Below, in pieces: positions 7,971 through 16,409 of a DNA stretch of 64,000 nt; the stretch's first letter is position 1; the number at the start of each line of letters is the position of its first letter. The translations under genes and the position numbers were made by a program. The DNA is from Duganella radicis (lineage in GTDB: Bacteria > Pseudomonadota > Gammaproteobacteria > Burkholderiales > Burkholderiaceae_D), in the NCBI RefSeq assembly GCF_009720825.1, contig NZ_WNKY01000017.1, positions 54,283 to 118,282 on the forward strand, read 5' to 3'. Under the pieces are notes generated by a model. The model had not been told where the DNA came from and did no database searches. It worked only from the letters and a program-made list of their open reading frames with translations.

Positions 7971-9446
7971 ATGTTGAATTCAGCTTTGAAGCGCCTGACG
8001 CTCGCTGTTTCCGTCACCCTGGCAGTCACCGGCTGCGCCACCGTCGGCACCGACTTTAAGGCGCCGGCCAATGTGGCCGATGCATCGTTCCGCCATGTGC
8101 CGCAAGCCGGCACTGGCGAAGCACACCTGCCGGCACAATGGTGGACGGTGTTTAACGACGCCACCCTGAATCGTCTGGAAGAGACCGCGCTGCGCGATAA
8201 TCCGAGCGTGAAGGCTGCGGCGCAACGTCTGGTGCAGGCGCTGGAACAGGCCGGTGTGGCGCGCGCCAACGAGCAGCCGCAGTTGAGCGTCAACGCCGGT
8301 ATCTCGAACTCGCGCACTTCGGCCGAGACCTCGCAAGGCCTGGCGCTGGGCCATCGTTCGATCAAGGGTAACAACTACTCGGTGGGCTCCAGCTTCTCGT
8401 ATGAAGTGGACCTGCTGGGCCGCGTGCGCCGTCTGGTGGAAGCGTCGGATGCGCAGGCGCTGGCAGCGGAAGCGGATCGTGACGGCGTGCTGCTGGTGCT
8501 GTCGTCGCAACTGGCGACCACCTACTGGCAACTGCGTGGCCTCGATGCCGAAATCGCCATCCTGAAAGGCGCGCTGGATACCCGCCGCGAAAGCGAGGAA
8601 CTTGTGACCGCGCGCTTTGACGCCGGCCTGTCGAATGAGCTGGACGTATCGCGTGCCCGCATCGAGCGCGCCAATGCGCAGGCGGATCTGCATGAAGTGC
8701 AGCGTCAGCGCAATCTGCTGGAACACAGCCTGGCTACCTTGGTCGGCGCCTCGCCATCGTCCATGCTGACTGCTGCCAATGCGGATGCCGCCGTGCTGCC
8801 GCAGCCGCCGGCGATTCCGGTCGGCCTGCCGGCCAGCCTGCTGTCGCAGCGTCCCGACCTCGCTGGCAGCGTGGCGACCCTGCGCGCCACCAATGCGCAG
8901 ATCGGCGTGGCGGAAGGCGCGTTCTATCCTTCGTTCTCGCTGACCGGTAACTTCGGTTTCGCTTCCGAGAGCCTGAGCAATCTGGCCAAGGGTGATGCGC
9001 GCCAGTTCAGCGTTGGTCCGCTGGCGCTGTCGCTACCGATCTTCGACGGTGGCCGCAACAAGGCCAATCTGGCGATCGCCAAGGCGCGCTACGAAGAGGC
9101 GCTGGCTAATCACCAGACCAAGCTGCTGACCGCGCTGCGTGAAGTGGAAGATGCGCTGTCCGACGTGCAGCAGCGTCAGATGCAGGGCGACGCGCAGAAG
9201 GCATCGCAAGTGGCGGCTGCACGCGGCTACCTGGTGGCGCGTGCGCGTTACGAGCGTGGCGTGTCGACTTACCTCGACGTGACCGATGCCCAGCGTAGCG
9301 CGCTGGCGGCCGATCGCGCGGCGGTGCAGATCAACACCCAGCGCTTGCTGGCCGCCGTATCGGTGGCACGCGCGCTTGGCGCTGGCTGGCAGCCTTCCGC
9401 GCAGCTGTCGCAAGTGGCGCAGAACGGCAATATCAAAGCGCAGTAA
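7971..9446 (+). CDS. Outer-membrane efflux lipoprotein (NodT/OprM family)
   Basis: The 491-residue protein has a lipoprotein signal with lipobox VTGC (Cys 22), then two tandem outer-membrane efflux protein repeats forming the TolC-like barrel and alpha-tunnel. Recognisable family motifs are [19 protein letters not shown] near the start, [11 protein letters not shown], and a late [19 protein letters not shown]. It completes a three-part pump with the EmrA- and EmrB-like proteins encoded immediately upstream, and the three genes are closely spaced. A 9-bp hairpin without a T-run lies 37 bp after the stop (9483-9504) and may end or stabilise the transcript. Confidence 0.93.
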   Translation: MLNSALKRLTLAVSVTLAVTGCATVGTDFKAPANVADASFRHVPQAGTGEAHLPAQWWTVFNDATLNRLEETALRDNPSVKAAAQRLVQALEQAGVARANEQPQLSVNAGISNSRTSAETSQGLALGHRSIKGNNYSVGSSFSYEVDLLGRVRRLVEASDAQALAAEADRDGVLLVLSSQLATTYWQLRGLDAEIAILKGALDTRRESEELVTARFDAGLSNELDVSRARIERANAQADLHEVQRQRNLLEHSLATLVGASPSSMLTAANADAAVLPQPPAIPVGLPASLLSQRPDLAGSVATLRATNAQIGVAEGAFYPSFSLTGNFGFASESLSNLAKGDARQFSVGPLALSLPIFDGGRNKANLAIAKARYEEALANHQTKLLTALREVEDALSDVQQRQMQGDAQKASQVAAARGYLVARARYERGVSTYLDVTDAQRSALAADRAAVQINTQRLLAAVSVARALGAGWQPSAQLSQVAQNGNIKAQ

Positions 9447-9482
9447 GTCACTCTCATTTCAGTACCCATTACGCGGAAGAGG

Positions 9483-9504
9483 CCAGCGGCAGATGTGCCG
9501 CTGG
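9483..9504 (+). terminator. Hairpin after the efflux operon (weak terminator candidate)
   Basis: Arms CCAGCGGCA and TGCCGCTGG pair perfectly around a GATG loop. No T-run follows, so intrinsic termination would be weak; it could equally protect the 3' end of the mRNA. Confidence 0.35.
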
Positions 9505-9643
9505 TCCGAAGCGTTTCTCTGTCCTCCTCCCTCCGCTACAACAGTCGGGACGTCCCGCTTGCGTTGGCGAACTTACGCGTGGCATGATGTTTCGACCGCA
9601 TCCGCCTTGCTTCTTCCGTCGGCATTGTTCTACTGGAGAGATT

Positions 9644-11560
9644 ATGTTCACGAACATGAGAGTGGCGACCCGCCTGGGTCTGGGTTTCGGGATCGTCGTT
9701 CTGCTGTTGCTCATACTGTCCGCAGTCAGCATCAGCAGACTGGCATCCATCAACAGCGCCATGCAGCTGATCATGGAAGACCGCTATCCGAAAATTGTCC
9801 TGGGCAACGAGGCCATCAAGCTCACCATCGACAATGGCCGCCAACTGCGTAGCATGTTGCTCGCTACTAGCGATGCCGAGCGCGATAAATTCCGCAACAA
9901 CGTCGAAGCCAACCGCCACAAGGTCGCCGAAGCGCTGGCGCGCATGGATAAACTGATCAGCACTGAACGCGGGCGTGAGCTGTTCAAGGAAATCACCGCC
10001 AGGGGCGACGCGCTGAATCCCAAATATGAACAGGTGTACGAACTGCTGCGCACCAACAGCAAGCGTGCCGCGGACTTCCTGCGCAACGATTTTGCCGCGG
10101 CCAATAATGCCTACTGGGCTTCGCTGGAGGCGCTGTCCAAGCTGCAGAGCGGCTTGATGGACCAGAGTGCCAAGGATGCGCGCGATACCTACGAGTCCAC
10201 ACGCAACGTGGTGATCCTCCTGGCGTCGGTGGCGTTGCTGCTGTCGATCGCGATTGCGGTGCTGATTACGCGTAACCTGATGCGCAGCCTGGGTGGCGAG
10301 CCGTCGTATGCGGCCGAGATCATGCAGCGTATCAGCAACGGCGATTTGAGCGGTGAAGTGGTCACGCGCGACGGCGATCACACCAGCATGCTGTTCGCGG
10401 TGAAAAACATGATCGGCAAATTGCGGCAGGTGATAGACGGCCAGCGCCAGGTGGTGGCCGCCGCCAACCGCGGCAACTTCGATGCGCGGGTGGACCTGAA
10501 CGGCCTGCAGGGATTCCAGCGTGAGATGGGCGAAGGCTTGAATCAACTGGCGACCACCACGGGGGCCAGCATTGGCGACGTGGTGCGCGTGATGGGGGCA
10601 ATGTCCGAGGGCGACCTCACACAAAGCATCGACAAGAATTACGAGGGCGCCTTCGCCGAGCTGAAGTCCTATGCCAACAACACCATGGTGCGGCTGGCGC
10701 ATGTGGTCAGCGAAGTGAATGCCAATGCGGAAGCGCTGGCGGCGGCCTCGGAAGAAGTCAGCTCCACGGCGCAGTCGCTGGCGCAGGCGGCCAGCCAGCA
10801 GGCCGCCAGTGTGGAGGAAACGTCGGCGTCGGTCGAGCAGATGACGGCGTCGGTATCGCAGAACACCGAGAATGCCAAGGTCACGGACGCCATTGCCTGC
10901 AAGGCGTCGGGCGAAGCCACCGAGGGCGGCGAGGCGGTCAAGTCGACGGTGGCGGCGATGAAGCAGATTGCCGCCAAGGTGGTGATCATCGACGACATCG
11001 CCTATCAGACCAATCTGCTGGCGCTGAATGCGGCCATCGAGGCGGCGCGGGCCGGCGAGCATGGCAAGGGCTTTGCCGTGGTGGCGGCCGAGGTGCGCAA
11101 GCTGGCCGAGCGCAGCCAGGTCGCGGCCCAGGAAATCGGCCAGGTTGCCTCCAGCAGCGTGGATCTGGCCGAGCGTGCGGGTCACATGCTGGACGAGATG
11201 GTCCCCAGCATCAAGAAGACTTCGGACCTGGTGCAGGAAATTACCGCCGCATCGGAGGAGCAGTCGAGCGGTCTGGCGCAGATCAACTCCGCCATTACAC
11301 AACTGAGCCAGACGACCCAGCAGAACGCGGCCGGTTCGGAGGAACTGGCGTCCACTGCGGAAGAAATGAGCACGCAGGCCAGCGAACTGCAAACGGCCAT
11401 GGGATTCTTCAAGGTGGGGGCGATGGCGGCGGCTAGCCAGGACGTGCGCGTTGCGGCGCGCGATACGCGGCAGCGTGCGGCGCAGGCGCCTGCCGCGCGC
11501 AGGCAGCATAACGAGCGTTTCGTCACCAACGTGGACGAGGCCAATTTCGTCCGGTATTGA
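9644..11560 (+). CDS. Methyl-accepting chemotaxis protein
   Basis: The 638-residue chemoreceptor has membrane segment 1 at about residues 10-30, a helical periplasmic 4HB-type sensor to about 188, membrane segment 2 ([19 protein letters not shown]), a HAMP region beginning at [19 protein letters not shown] with a second HAMP-like repeat ([13 protein letters not shown]), then the signalling domain. The hairpin tip is intact: [20 protein letters not shown] followed by [20 protein letters not shown]. The ATG at 9644 follows GGAGA; an upstream in-frame ATG at 9584 would add an unlikely Pro/Cys-rich leader. It ends FVRY, without a classic CheR-tethering pentapeptide. Ligand unknown. Confidence 0.93.
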   Translation: MFTNMRVATRLGLGFGIVVLLLLILSAVSISRLASINSAMQLIMEDRYPKIVLGNEAIKLTIDNGRQLRSMLLATSDAERDKFRNNVEANRHKVAEALARMDKLISTERGRELFKEITARGDALNPKYEQVYELLRTNSKRAADFLRNDFAAANNAYWASLEALSKLQSGLMDQSAKDARDTYESTRNVVILLASVALLLSIAIAVLITRNLMRSLGGEPSYAAEIMQRISNGDLSGEVVTRDGDHTSMLFAVKNMIGKLRQVIDGQRQVVAAANRGNFDARVDLNGLQGFQREMGEGLNQLATTTGASIGDVVRVMGAMSEGDLTQSIDKNYEGAFAELKSYANNTMVRLAHVVSEVNANAEALAAASEEVSSTAQSLAQAASQQAASVEETSASVEQMTASVSQNTENAKVTDAIACKASGEATEGGEAVKSTVAAMKQIAAKVVIIDDIAYQTNLLALNAAIEAARAGEHGKGFAVVAAEVRKLAERSQVAAQEIGQVASSSVDLAERAGHMLDEMVPSIKKTSDLVQEITAASEEQSSGLAQINSAITQLSQTTQQNAAGSEELASTAEEMSTQASELQTAMGFFKVGAMAAASQDVRVAARDTRQRAAQAPAARRQHNERFVTNVDEANFVRY

Positions 11561-11579
11561 GGCCGTCGCCTGCATTACA

Positions 11580-11610
11580 ATGTGGTCCTCACTCCACAAG
11601 AGGACCACAT
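11580..11610 (+). promoter_or_regulatory. Perfect 11-bp hairpin covering the ribosome site and start codon of the next gene
   Basis: Left arm ATGTGGTCCTC (11580-11590) and right arm GAGGACCACAT (11600-11610) pair perfectly around a 9-base loop. The right arm contains the AGAGGA ribosome site and the first two bases of the start codon. If transcribed, the structure would block initiation. A TACAAT sequence at 11576-11581 could be a -10 box, in which case the repeat would straddle the transcript start and be an operator instead. Confidence 0.5.
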
Positions 11611-13309
11611 GAAAAAAATCCTGTTCCCGCTGGTGCTCGCAGTCGCCTGCGCCACCGCCTGCGCCGCACCGGCGGACGTCGATCAACTCGACAAAATGAG
11701 CAAGCGTTACGCGCCGATCGCGCTCACCGCCGACACCAGCCATCTCTCCGCCGGCGACAAGAAAGCCATCGCCAAATTGATCGAAGCGGCCAAGATCATC
11801 GACGTGCTGCAACTGCGCCAGCGCTGGTCCGGCAACGAGGCCCTGTGGGCAGCGCTCAAGAAAGACACCACGCCGCTGGGCAAGGCGCGCCTGAACTACT
11901 TCTGGCTCAACAAAGGCCCGTGGTCCATCCTCGACGATCACCAGTCCTTCCTGCCGGCCGAAGTGGGCGGCATCAAGGTGCCAGGCAAGAAGCCGGAGGG
12001 CGGCAACTTCTATCCCGAAGACGCCACCAAGGCTGAGCTGGAAAAGTGGATGAACGCTTTGCCGGCGGTCGACAAGGAGCAGGCGCAATGGTTCTTCACC
12101 ACCATCCGCAAGAACAAGGACGGACTGTTCACCACCGTGAAGTATTCGGACGAGTACAAGGCCGATCTGGAGAAAGCCGCCGCCCTGCTCAAGCAGGCCG
12201 CCGCCGATACCGACAACGCCTCGCTGAAAAAATTCCTCGATCTGCGCGCGGATGCCTTCCTCAGCAACGACTATCTCGCTTCCGATTTCGCCTGGATGGA
12301 TCTGGATTCGCCGGTCGACATCACCATTGGCCCTTACGAGACCTACAACGACGAGCTGTTTGGCTACAAGGCCGCGTTTGAGGCCTACGTGAATATCCGC
12401 GACCAGAAGGAAACCCGGAAGCTGGACTTCTTCGCCAGGCATATGCAGGAGCTGGAAGACAATCTGCCGCTGGACGCGCAGTACCGCAATCCCAAGGTCG
12501 GCGCGCTGGCGCCGATGGTGGTGGTGAACCAGGTCTACGGCGCAGGCGACGGCAATATGGGCGTGCAGACCGCCGCCTACAATCTGCCGAACGATGAGCG
12601 CATCATCAGCCAGCGCGGCTCCAAGCGCGTGATGCTGAAGAATGTGCAGCAGGCCAAATTCAAATCGACACTGACGCCGATCGCCAGGCTGGTGCTGCGT
12701 CCGGCCGACCAGAAGGATGTGGACTTCGATTCCTTCTTCACCCACATCCTGGCGCACGAAATCACGCACGGTCTCGGCCCGCACATCACCAAAAACGATG
12801 GCAAGGAATCGACCCCGCGCCAGGATCTGAAGGAAGCCTATTCCACCATCGAGGAGGCCAAGGCCGATATCACCGGGCTGTACGCGCTGGGCTACATGAT
12901 GGACAAGGGCCAGTTGAATGGCACGCTGGGGCAGGGCGCTGCCGCCGAGCGCAAGCTGTACACCACCTTCCTTGCCTCGGCCTTCCGCACGCTGCACTTC
13001 GGCCTGACCGACTCGCACGCGCGCGGCATGGCGATCCAGATGAACTACCTGCTGGACAAGGGCGGCTTTGTGTCGCATGGTGACGGTACCTTCTCGGTCG
13101 ACTTCGGCAAGATCAAGCAGGCCGTGATTGACCTCGACCGCGAGTTCCTGACCATCGAAGCCACCGGCGACTACGCGCGCGCCAAAGACATGATGGCCAA
13201 GTACGTGGTTATCCGTCCGGATGTGCAGAAAGCCTTGGATAAAATGAAAGCTGTACCGAACGACATCCGTCCGGAATTCAAGACCGCCAACACCTTGTTG
13301 GGCAAGTAA
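11609..13309 (+). CDS. Exported zinc metallopeptidase, dipeptidyl-peptidase III (M49)-like
   Basis: The 566-residue protein has a signal peptide (MKKILFPLVLAVACATACA). A zinc motif HEITH lies in THILAHEITHGLGPH near residue 383, and a second acidic motif EEAKADI follows about 33 residues later. This spacing and the EEAKAD signature resemble the M49 dipeptidyl-peptidase III family, but M49 proper has a six-residue HEXXGH motif while this has the five-residue HEXXH. It therefore looks like the bacterial DPP3-like branch. A possible substrate is short peptides in the periplasm. The start at 11609 lies inside a perfect hairpin. It does not form an obvious operon with the chemoreceptor upstream. 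Confidence 0.75.
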   Translation: MKKILFPLVLAVACATACAAPADVDQLDKMSKRYAPIALTADTSHLSAGDKKAIAKLIEAAKIIDVLQLRQRWSGNEALWAALKKDTTPLGKARLNYFWLNKGPWSILDDHQSFLPAEVGGIKVPGKKPEGGNFYPEDATKAELEKWMNALPAVDKEQAQWFFTTIRKNKDGLFTTVKYSDEYKADLEKAAALLKQAAADTDNASLKKFLDLRADAFLSNDYLASDFAWMDLDSPVDITIGPYETYNDELFGYKAAFEAYVNIRDQKETRKLDFFARHMQELEDNLPLDAQYRNPKVGALAPMVVVNQVYGAGDGNMGVQTAAYNLPNDERIISQRGSKRVMLKNVQQAKFKSTLTPIARLVLRPADQKDVDFDSFFTHILAHEITHGLGPHITKNDGKESTPRQDLKEAYSTIEEAKADITGLYALGYMMDKGQLNGTLGQGAAAERKLYTTFLASAFRTLHFGLTDSHARGMAIQMNYLLDKGGFVSHGDGTFSVDFGKIKQAVIDLDREFLTIEATGDYARAKDMMAKYVVIRPDVQKALDKMKAVPNDIRPEFKTANTLLGK

Positions 13310-13344
13310 GCATTCCTCTTTTTCTACGTAGTAATAAACCTGCT

Positions 13345-13368
13345 GCCGGGCAATAATTCTTGCCCGGC
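13345..13368 (+). terminator. Hairpin between two metallopeptidase genes
   Basis: Arms GCCGGGCAA and TTGCCCGGC pair perfectly around TAATTC, 35 bases after the M49-like stop codon. A T-run is lacking, so it may be a Rho-assisted terminator or simply a transcript-end hairpin. It lies 21 bases before the next start codon. Confidence 0.4.
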
Positions 13369-13389
13369 GCATGCTACAGTTTGATCACC

Positions 13390-14055
13390 ATGATCAAGCG
13401 CGCCTTCCTCCCCCTGTTATTGCTGGCCTCCAGCCTTGCCTCCGCAGCCGAGCTGACCGAGATGGAAATCCGCTGGATCAAGGCTGGTTCGGCCGTCCTG
13501 GCCTACGCCAAGCAGGAACTCAAGCTGCCGCTCGACATCACCGTCCAACCGCAAGCGCGTCCCACCGACGTGCCGCTGGCATTGGGTTATGACAACGGCC
13601 GCTGCAAGCTGGTGCTGTCGATGCGCGGCAATCCCAACGCCGAGGACATCCTCGACAACGTAGCCGAAGCGCAACGTCCGTTGATGATCGAAGCCATGGT
13701 GGCGCATGAAATCGGCCACTGCTGGCGTTACGCGCAGGGCAGCTGGCACGCCGTGCCGGCCGGTTTCGAGGAGCGTCCATCGCAGCCTGCAAGCCATGCG
13801 CTGCGCGACACCCGGCGCGAGGAAGGCTTTGCCGACCTGGTGGCGCTGGCCTGGATACAACAACGCCATCCCGATCAATACGCCACCGTGGCCAGCTGGA
13901 TGCAGCAAGTGCGCCAGCCTTCGCCAGCCACCGGCAGCCACAGTACGCTGACCTGGCTGCACCTGGCGCCCACCGGCGCCGCCTTCGCCTCCGGCTTGCC
14001 CTTGTTCGAACAGGCAGATCGCCTGTGGCGCCAAGGCTTGTTGCAGGACGAGTAA
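13390..14055 (+). CDS. Exported putative zinc metallopeptidase (HEXXH)
   Basis: This is a 221-residue protein with a clear signal peptide (FLPLLLLASSLASA). A zinc-binding HEIGH motif lies in MVAHEIGHCWRYAQG near residue 105, and REEGFADLVALAW about 40 residues later could supply the third ligand, as in gluzincin-type peptidases. I do not recognise a named family. The ATG at 13390 has no good ribosome site; a TTG at 13360 is in frame but lies in a hairpin and would spoil the signal peptide. It follows the M49-like gene by 80 bp. Peptidase activity is inferred from the motif only. Confidence 0.7.
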   Translation: MIKRAFLPLLLLASSLASAAELTEMEIRWIKAGSAVLAYAKQELKLPLDITVQPQARPTDVPLALGYDNGRCKLVLSMRGNPNAEDILDNVAEAQRPLMIEAMVAHEIGHCWRYAQGSWHAVPAGFEERPSQPASHALRDTRREEGFADLVALAWIQQRHPDQYATVASWMQQVRQPSPATGSHSTLTWLHLAPTGAAFASGLPLFEQADRLWRQGLLQDE

Positions 14056-14108
14056 ATTCCCCGACTGTGTACGTTGCCGCACGGAGTATGCGGCTGGACA
14101 GGCGTTTA

Positions 14109-14142
14109 ATGGTGTCCATCAACCACCACAAGAGGGACACAT
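14109..14142 (+). promoter_or_regulatory. Imperfect hairpin in the leader of the BON-domain gene
   Basis: GTGTCC (14112-14117) pairs with GGACAC (14135-14140), extended by AT/AT with one bulged G. The right arm overlaps the AGAGGG ribosome site. The sequence CCACAAGAGG is shared with the hairpin leader of the M49-like gene at 11580-11610. Confidence 0.35.
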
Positions 14143-14143
14143 C

Positions 14144-14854
14144 ATGAATAAGTTACTCTGCTTCGTGCTGGCCACTGCGGCCAGCGCTGCCTTCGCTGCC
14201 ACGCCAAATAACGACACCGTGGCCTACAAAGCGGCGATCAATAAATCCGACGCCGACTACAAAACCGCCAAGGCCGCCTGCGATGCACAATCGGGTAATG
14301 CCAAGGATGTCTGCCAGGAACAGGCCAAGGTCAACCGCGCCAACGCGGAATCGACCGCCGCCCTGCAATACAAGAACGATAAAAAGTCCATCGAAAAAGC
14401 TCAGATCAATGTGGCTGACGCCCAGTACGACCTGGCCAAAGCCCAGTGCGCGTCGAAAAGCGGCGCCGACAAGGATAGCTGCCTGAGCGGCGCCAAGTCG
14501 CAGCACACCGCGTGGGTGCAGGACGCCAAGGCCGGCAAGAAAGCCGCCGACACGGCCCAGACCGGCATCGATTGCAGCGCCCTGAGCGGCACCGACAAAG
14601 CCTCGTGCGAAGCGCGCTCGAAAACCGAGCTGGCCAAGGATGCGCTGGCCGACAGCGCCATCACCACCAAGGTGAAAACCGAGCTGCTGGCCGAGCCCGC
14701 GCTGAAATCGCTGGACGTGCATGTTGAAACCACCAACGGCACCGTGATGCTGAGCGGCTTCGTGCCGTCGCAGGCGGAAGTGGACAAAGCCGTGGACGTG
14801 GCACGCAACGTCAAGGGCGTGAACAAAGTGCAAAGCTCGCTGCGCATCAAGTAA
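14144..14854 (+). CDS. Exported BON domain protein
   Basis: The 236-residue protein has a signal peptide (LLCFVLATAASAAFA), a lysine-, alanine- and glutamine-rich helical middle with regularly spaced cysteines (AACDAQSGNAKDVCQ and similar repeats), and a C-terminal BON domain at about 165-236 (ITTKVKTELLAEPALKSLDV then NGTVMLSGFVPSQAE). BON domains occur in OsmY-like envelope stress proteins and bind phospholipid or other envelope parts. The Cys-containing helical repeats suggest disulfide-linked segments. A strong terminator follows, so the gene is the end of its transcript. A specific role is not known. Confidence 0.85.
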   Translation: MNKLLCFVLATAASAAFAATPNNDTVAYKAAINKSDADYKTAKAACDAQSGNAKDVCQEQAKVNRANAESTAALQYKNDKKSIEKAQINVADAQYDLAKAQCASKSGADKDSCLSGAKSQHTAWVQDAKAGKKAADTAQTGIDCSALSGTDKASCEARSKTELAKDALADSAITTKVKTELLAEPALKSLDVHVETTNGTVMLSGFVPSQAEVDKAVDVARNVKGVNKVQSSLRIK

Positions 14855-14891
14855 AGGGCGGACGGGCAAACCCCCAGTGCCCGCTCACCCC

Positions 14892-14937
14892 GGCGCCCGG
14901 CTGCGATCCCCTGACGCAGCCGGGCGCCACCTTTTTT
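14892..14937 (+). terminator. Rho-independent terminator after the BON gene
   Basis: A perfect 14-bp GC-rich stem (14892-14905 with 14915-14928) with a 9-base loop is followed by six T residues at 14932-14937. Confidence 0.9.
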
Positions 14938-15014
14938 GCTTGTATTCATGATGATCGTAATTTAAAATGGCGAAAAGCGTGCCTTCGGCGCGCATTGCCA
15001 TCGTGAGGATCTTC

Positions 15015-16319
15015 ATGTTTGCACAACCCTTATCCAACTGGCTGCACCGGCGCGGCCTGCACTTTTCGTGGGTGATCGTCACCCTGACGTTCCTGACCGG
15101 GCTGTCCTCGGCCGCCGCGCTGGGCTTGCCGGGCGCCTTGCTGCAACCGCTGTCGAAAGAATTCGGCTGGGACGTGGAGCAGATCTCGTCCGCGCTGGCG
15201 GTGCGCTTTGCGCTGTTTGGCTTGATGGGACCGTTTGCGGCCATCTTCATGGAGCGCTTCGGTCTGCGCAACGTGGTGGTCACGGCGCTGACGCTGGTGG
15301 CGGCCGGCATGGCGCTGGCCACCCGGATGACGCAGTTCTGGCATTTGGTGCTGTTCTGGGGAATCATGCTGGGCGTGGGCTCGGGCATGACGGCGCTGGT
15401 GCTGAGCGCGGTGGTGTCCAACCGCTGGTTCGACAGCCATCGCGGGCTGGTGGTGGGCATCCTGACCGCCAGTTCGGCCACCGGGCAGCTGATCTTCCTG
15501 CCGGTCGGCGCCTGGATGATCGAACACATGGGCTGGCGCATGGCGGTGCTGCCGGTGTTCCTGGCGTGCGCGGTGATGGCGGTGGCGGTGTACCTGCTGA
15601 TGCGCAACCGTCCGAGCGACGTCGGCCTTGCTCCTTACGGCGCGGCGCCGGGTGCGGTGGTGGCGCCGGCGCCGGCCATGCGCGTGACGCTGGCGACGCC
15701 GTTCAAGATTCTGGCGGAAGCCTCGCGCAGCAGTGTGTTCTGGATACTGGCGGCCACCTTTTTCATCTGCGGCCTGAGCACCAACGGCCTGATCCAGACG
15801 CACTTCATTTCGCTGTGCGGCGATGCCGGCCTGGGCCCGGTGCCGGCCGCTTCCGTGCTGGCCATGATGGGCGCGTTCGACCTGGTCGGCACCATCGGTT
15901 CCGGCTGGCTGTCGGACCGTTACGACAACCGCAAGCTGCTGCTGATGTACTACGGCTTGCGCGGCTTGTCGCTGCTGTGGCTGCCGTATTCGGAATTCAC
16001 GCTGTACGGCCTGTCGACCTTTGCCATGTTCTACGGCCTGGACTGGATCGCCACCGTGCCGCCGACCGTGCGCCTGACCGGCGCCACCTTCGGCAAGGAG
16101 AAGGCGGGCATGGTGTTCGGCTGGATCTTCGCGGCGCACCAGCTGGGCGCGGCGGTGGCGGCCTACGGCGCCGGCCGCATCCGCACGCTGCTGCTGACCT
16201 ACAACCCGGCCCTGTTCGCCGCCGGCGCGGCCTGTCTGGTCGCCGCCGCCATCGTCATGATGATCCGCAGGCCGGCGGTGGCGGCCGCCGCGCAAGCGCC
16301 CTCGGCCAAGGCGGCATAA
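15015..16319 (+). CDS. MFS transporter, monocarboxylate (MCT)-like
   Basis: The 434-residue inner-membrane protein has 12 hydrophobic segments. The N-terminal HFSWVIVTLTFLTGLSSAAA and the conserved loop RFGLRNVVVTALTLVAAGMA are typical of MFS carriers of the oxalate/formate and monocarboxylate type, so an organic anion is a likely substrate. A second loop motif, SGWLSDRYDNRKLL, marks the second half. The ATG at 15015 is preceded by GAGG; the ATG at 14967 would add 16 polar residues and lacks a ribosome site. The gene stands alone between a terminator and a phosphoesterase gene. Confidence 0.85.
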   Translation: MFAQPLSNWLHRRGLHFSWVIVTLTFLTGLSSAAALGLPGALLQPLSKEFGWDVEQISSALAVRFALFGLMGPFAAIFMERFGLRNVVVTALTLVAAGMALATRMTQFWHLVLFWGIMLGVGSGMTALVLSAVVSNRWFDSHRGLVVGILTASSATGQLIFLPVGAWMIEHMGWRMAVLPVFLACAVMAVAVYLLMRNRPSDVGLAPYGAAPGAVVAPAPAMRVTLATPFKILAEASRSSVFWILAATFFICGLSTNGLIQTHFISLCGDAGLGPVPAASVLAMMGAFDLVGTIGSGWLSDRYDNRKLLLMYYGLRGLSLLWLPYSEFTLYGLSTFAMFYGLDWIATVPPTVRLTGATFGKEKAGMVFGWIFAAHQLGAAVAAYGAGRIRTLLLTYNPALFAAGAACLVAAAIVMMIRRPAVAAAAQAPSAKAA

Positions 16320-16325
16320 AAAAAC

Positions 16326-16339
16326 TGGGAGCGCTTCCA
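16326..16339. promoter_or_regulatory. LacI/GalR-type operator candidate
   Basis: TGGGAGCGCTTCCA is a near-perfect palindrome with the central CG typical of LacI-family sites and differs by one base from the well-known TGGGAGCGCTCCCA class. It lies seven bases after the MFS stop codon and about 70 bases before the phosphoesterase start. No LacI-type regulator gene is in the window. Confidence 0.45.
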
Positions 16340-16409
16340 AAATGTAATCAGGCTGTCACTTGCCGGTGCAACAATGCGCCGACTTTTAACCAGCCTGATG
16401 GAGTTTTGT

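Noticed and set aside
9536..13372. A 1278-residue reverse-strand open frame
   Set aside because: It lies antisense to the chemoreceptor and M49-like genes, is His/Gln/Arg-rich with no domain, and mirrors codon bias of the sense genes in high-GC DNA.
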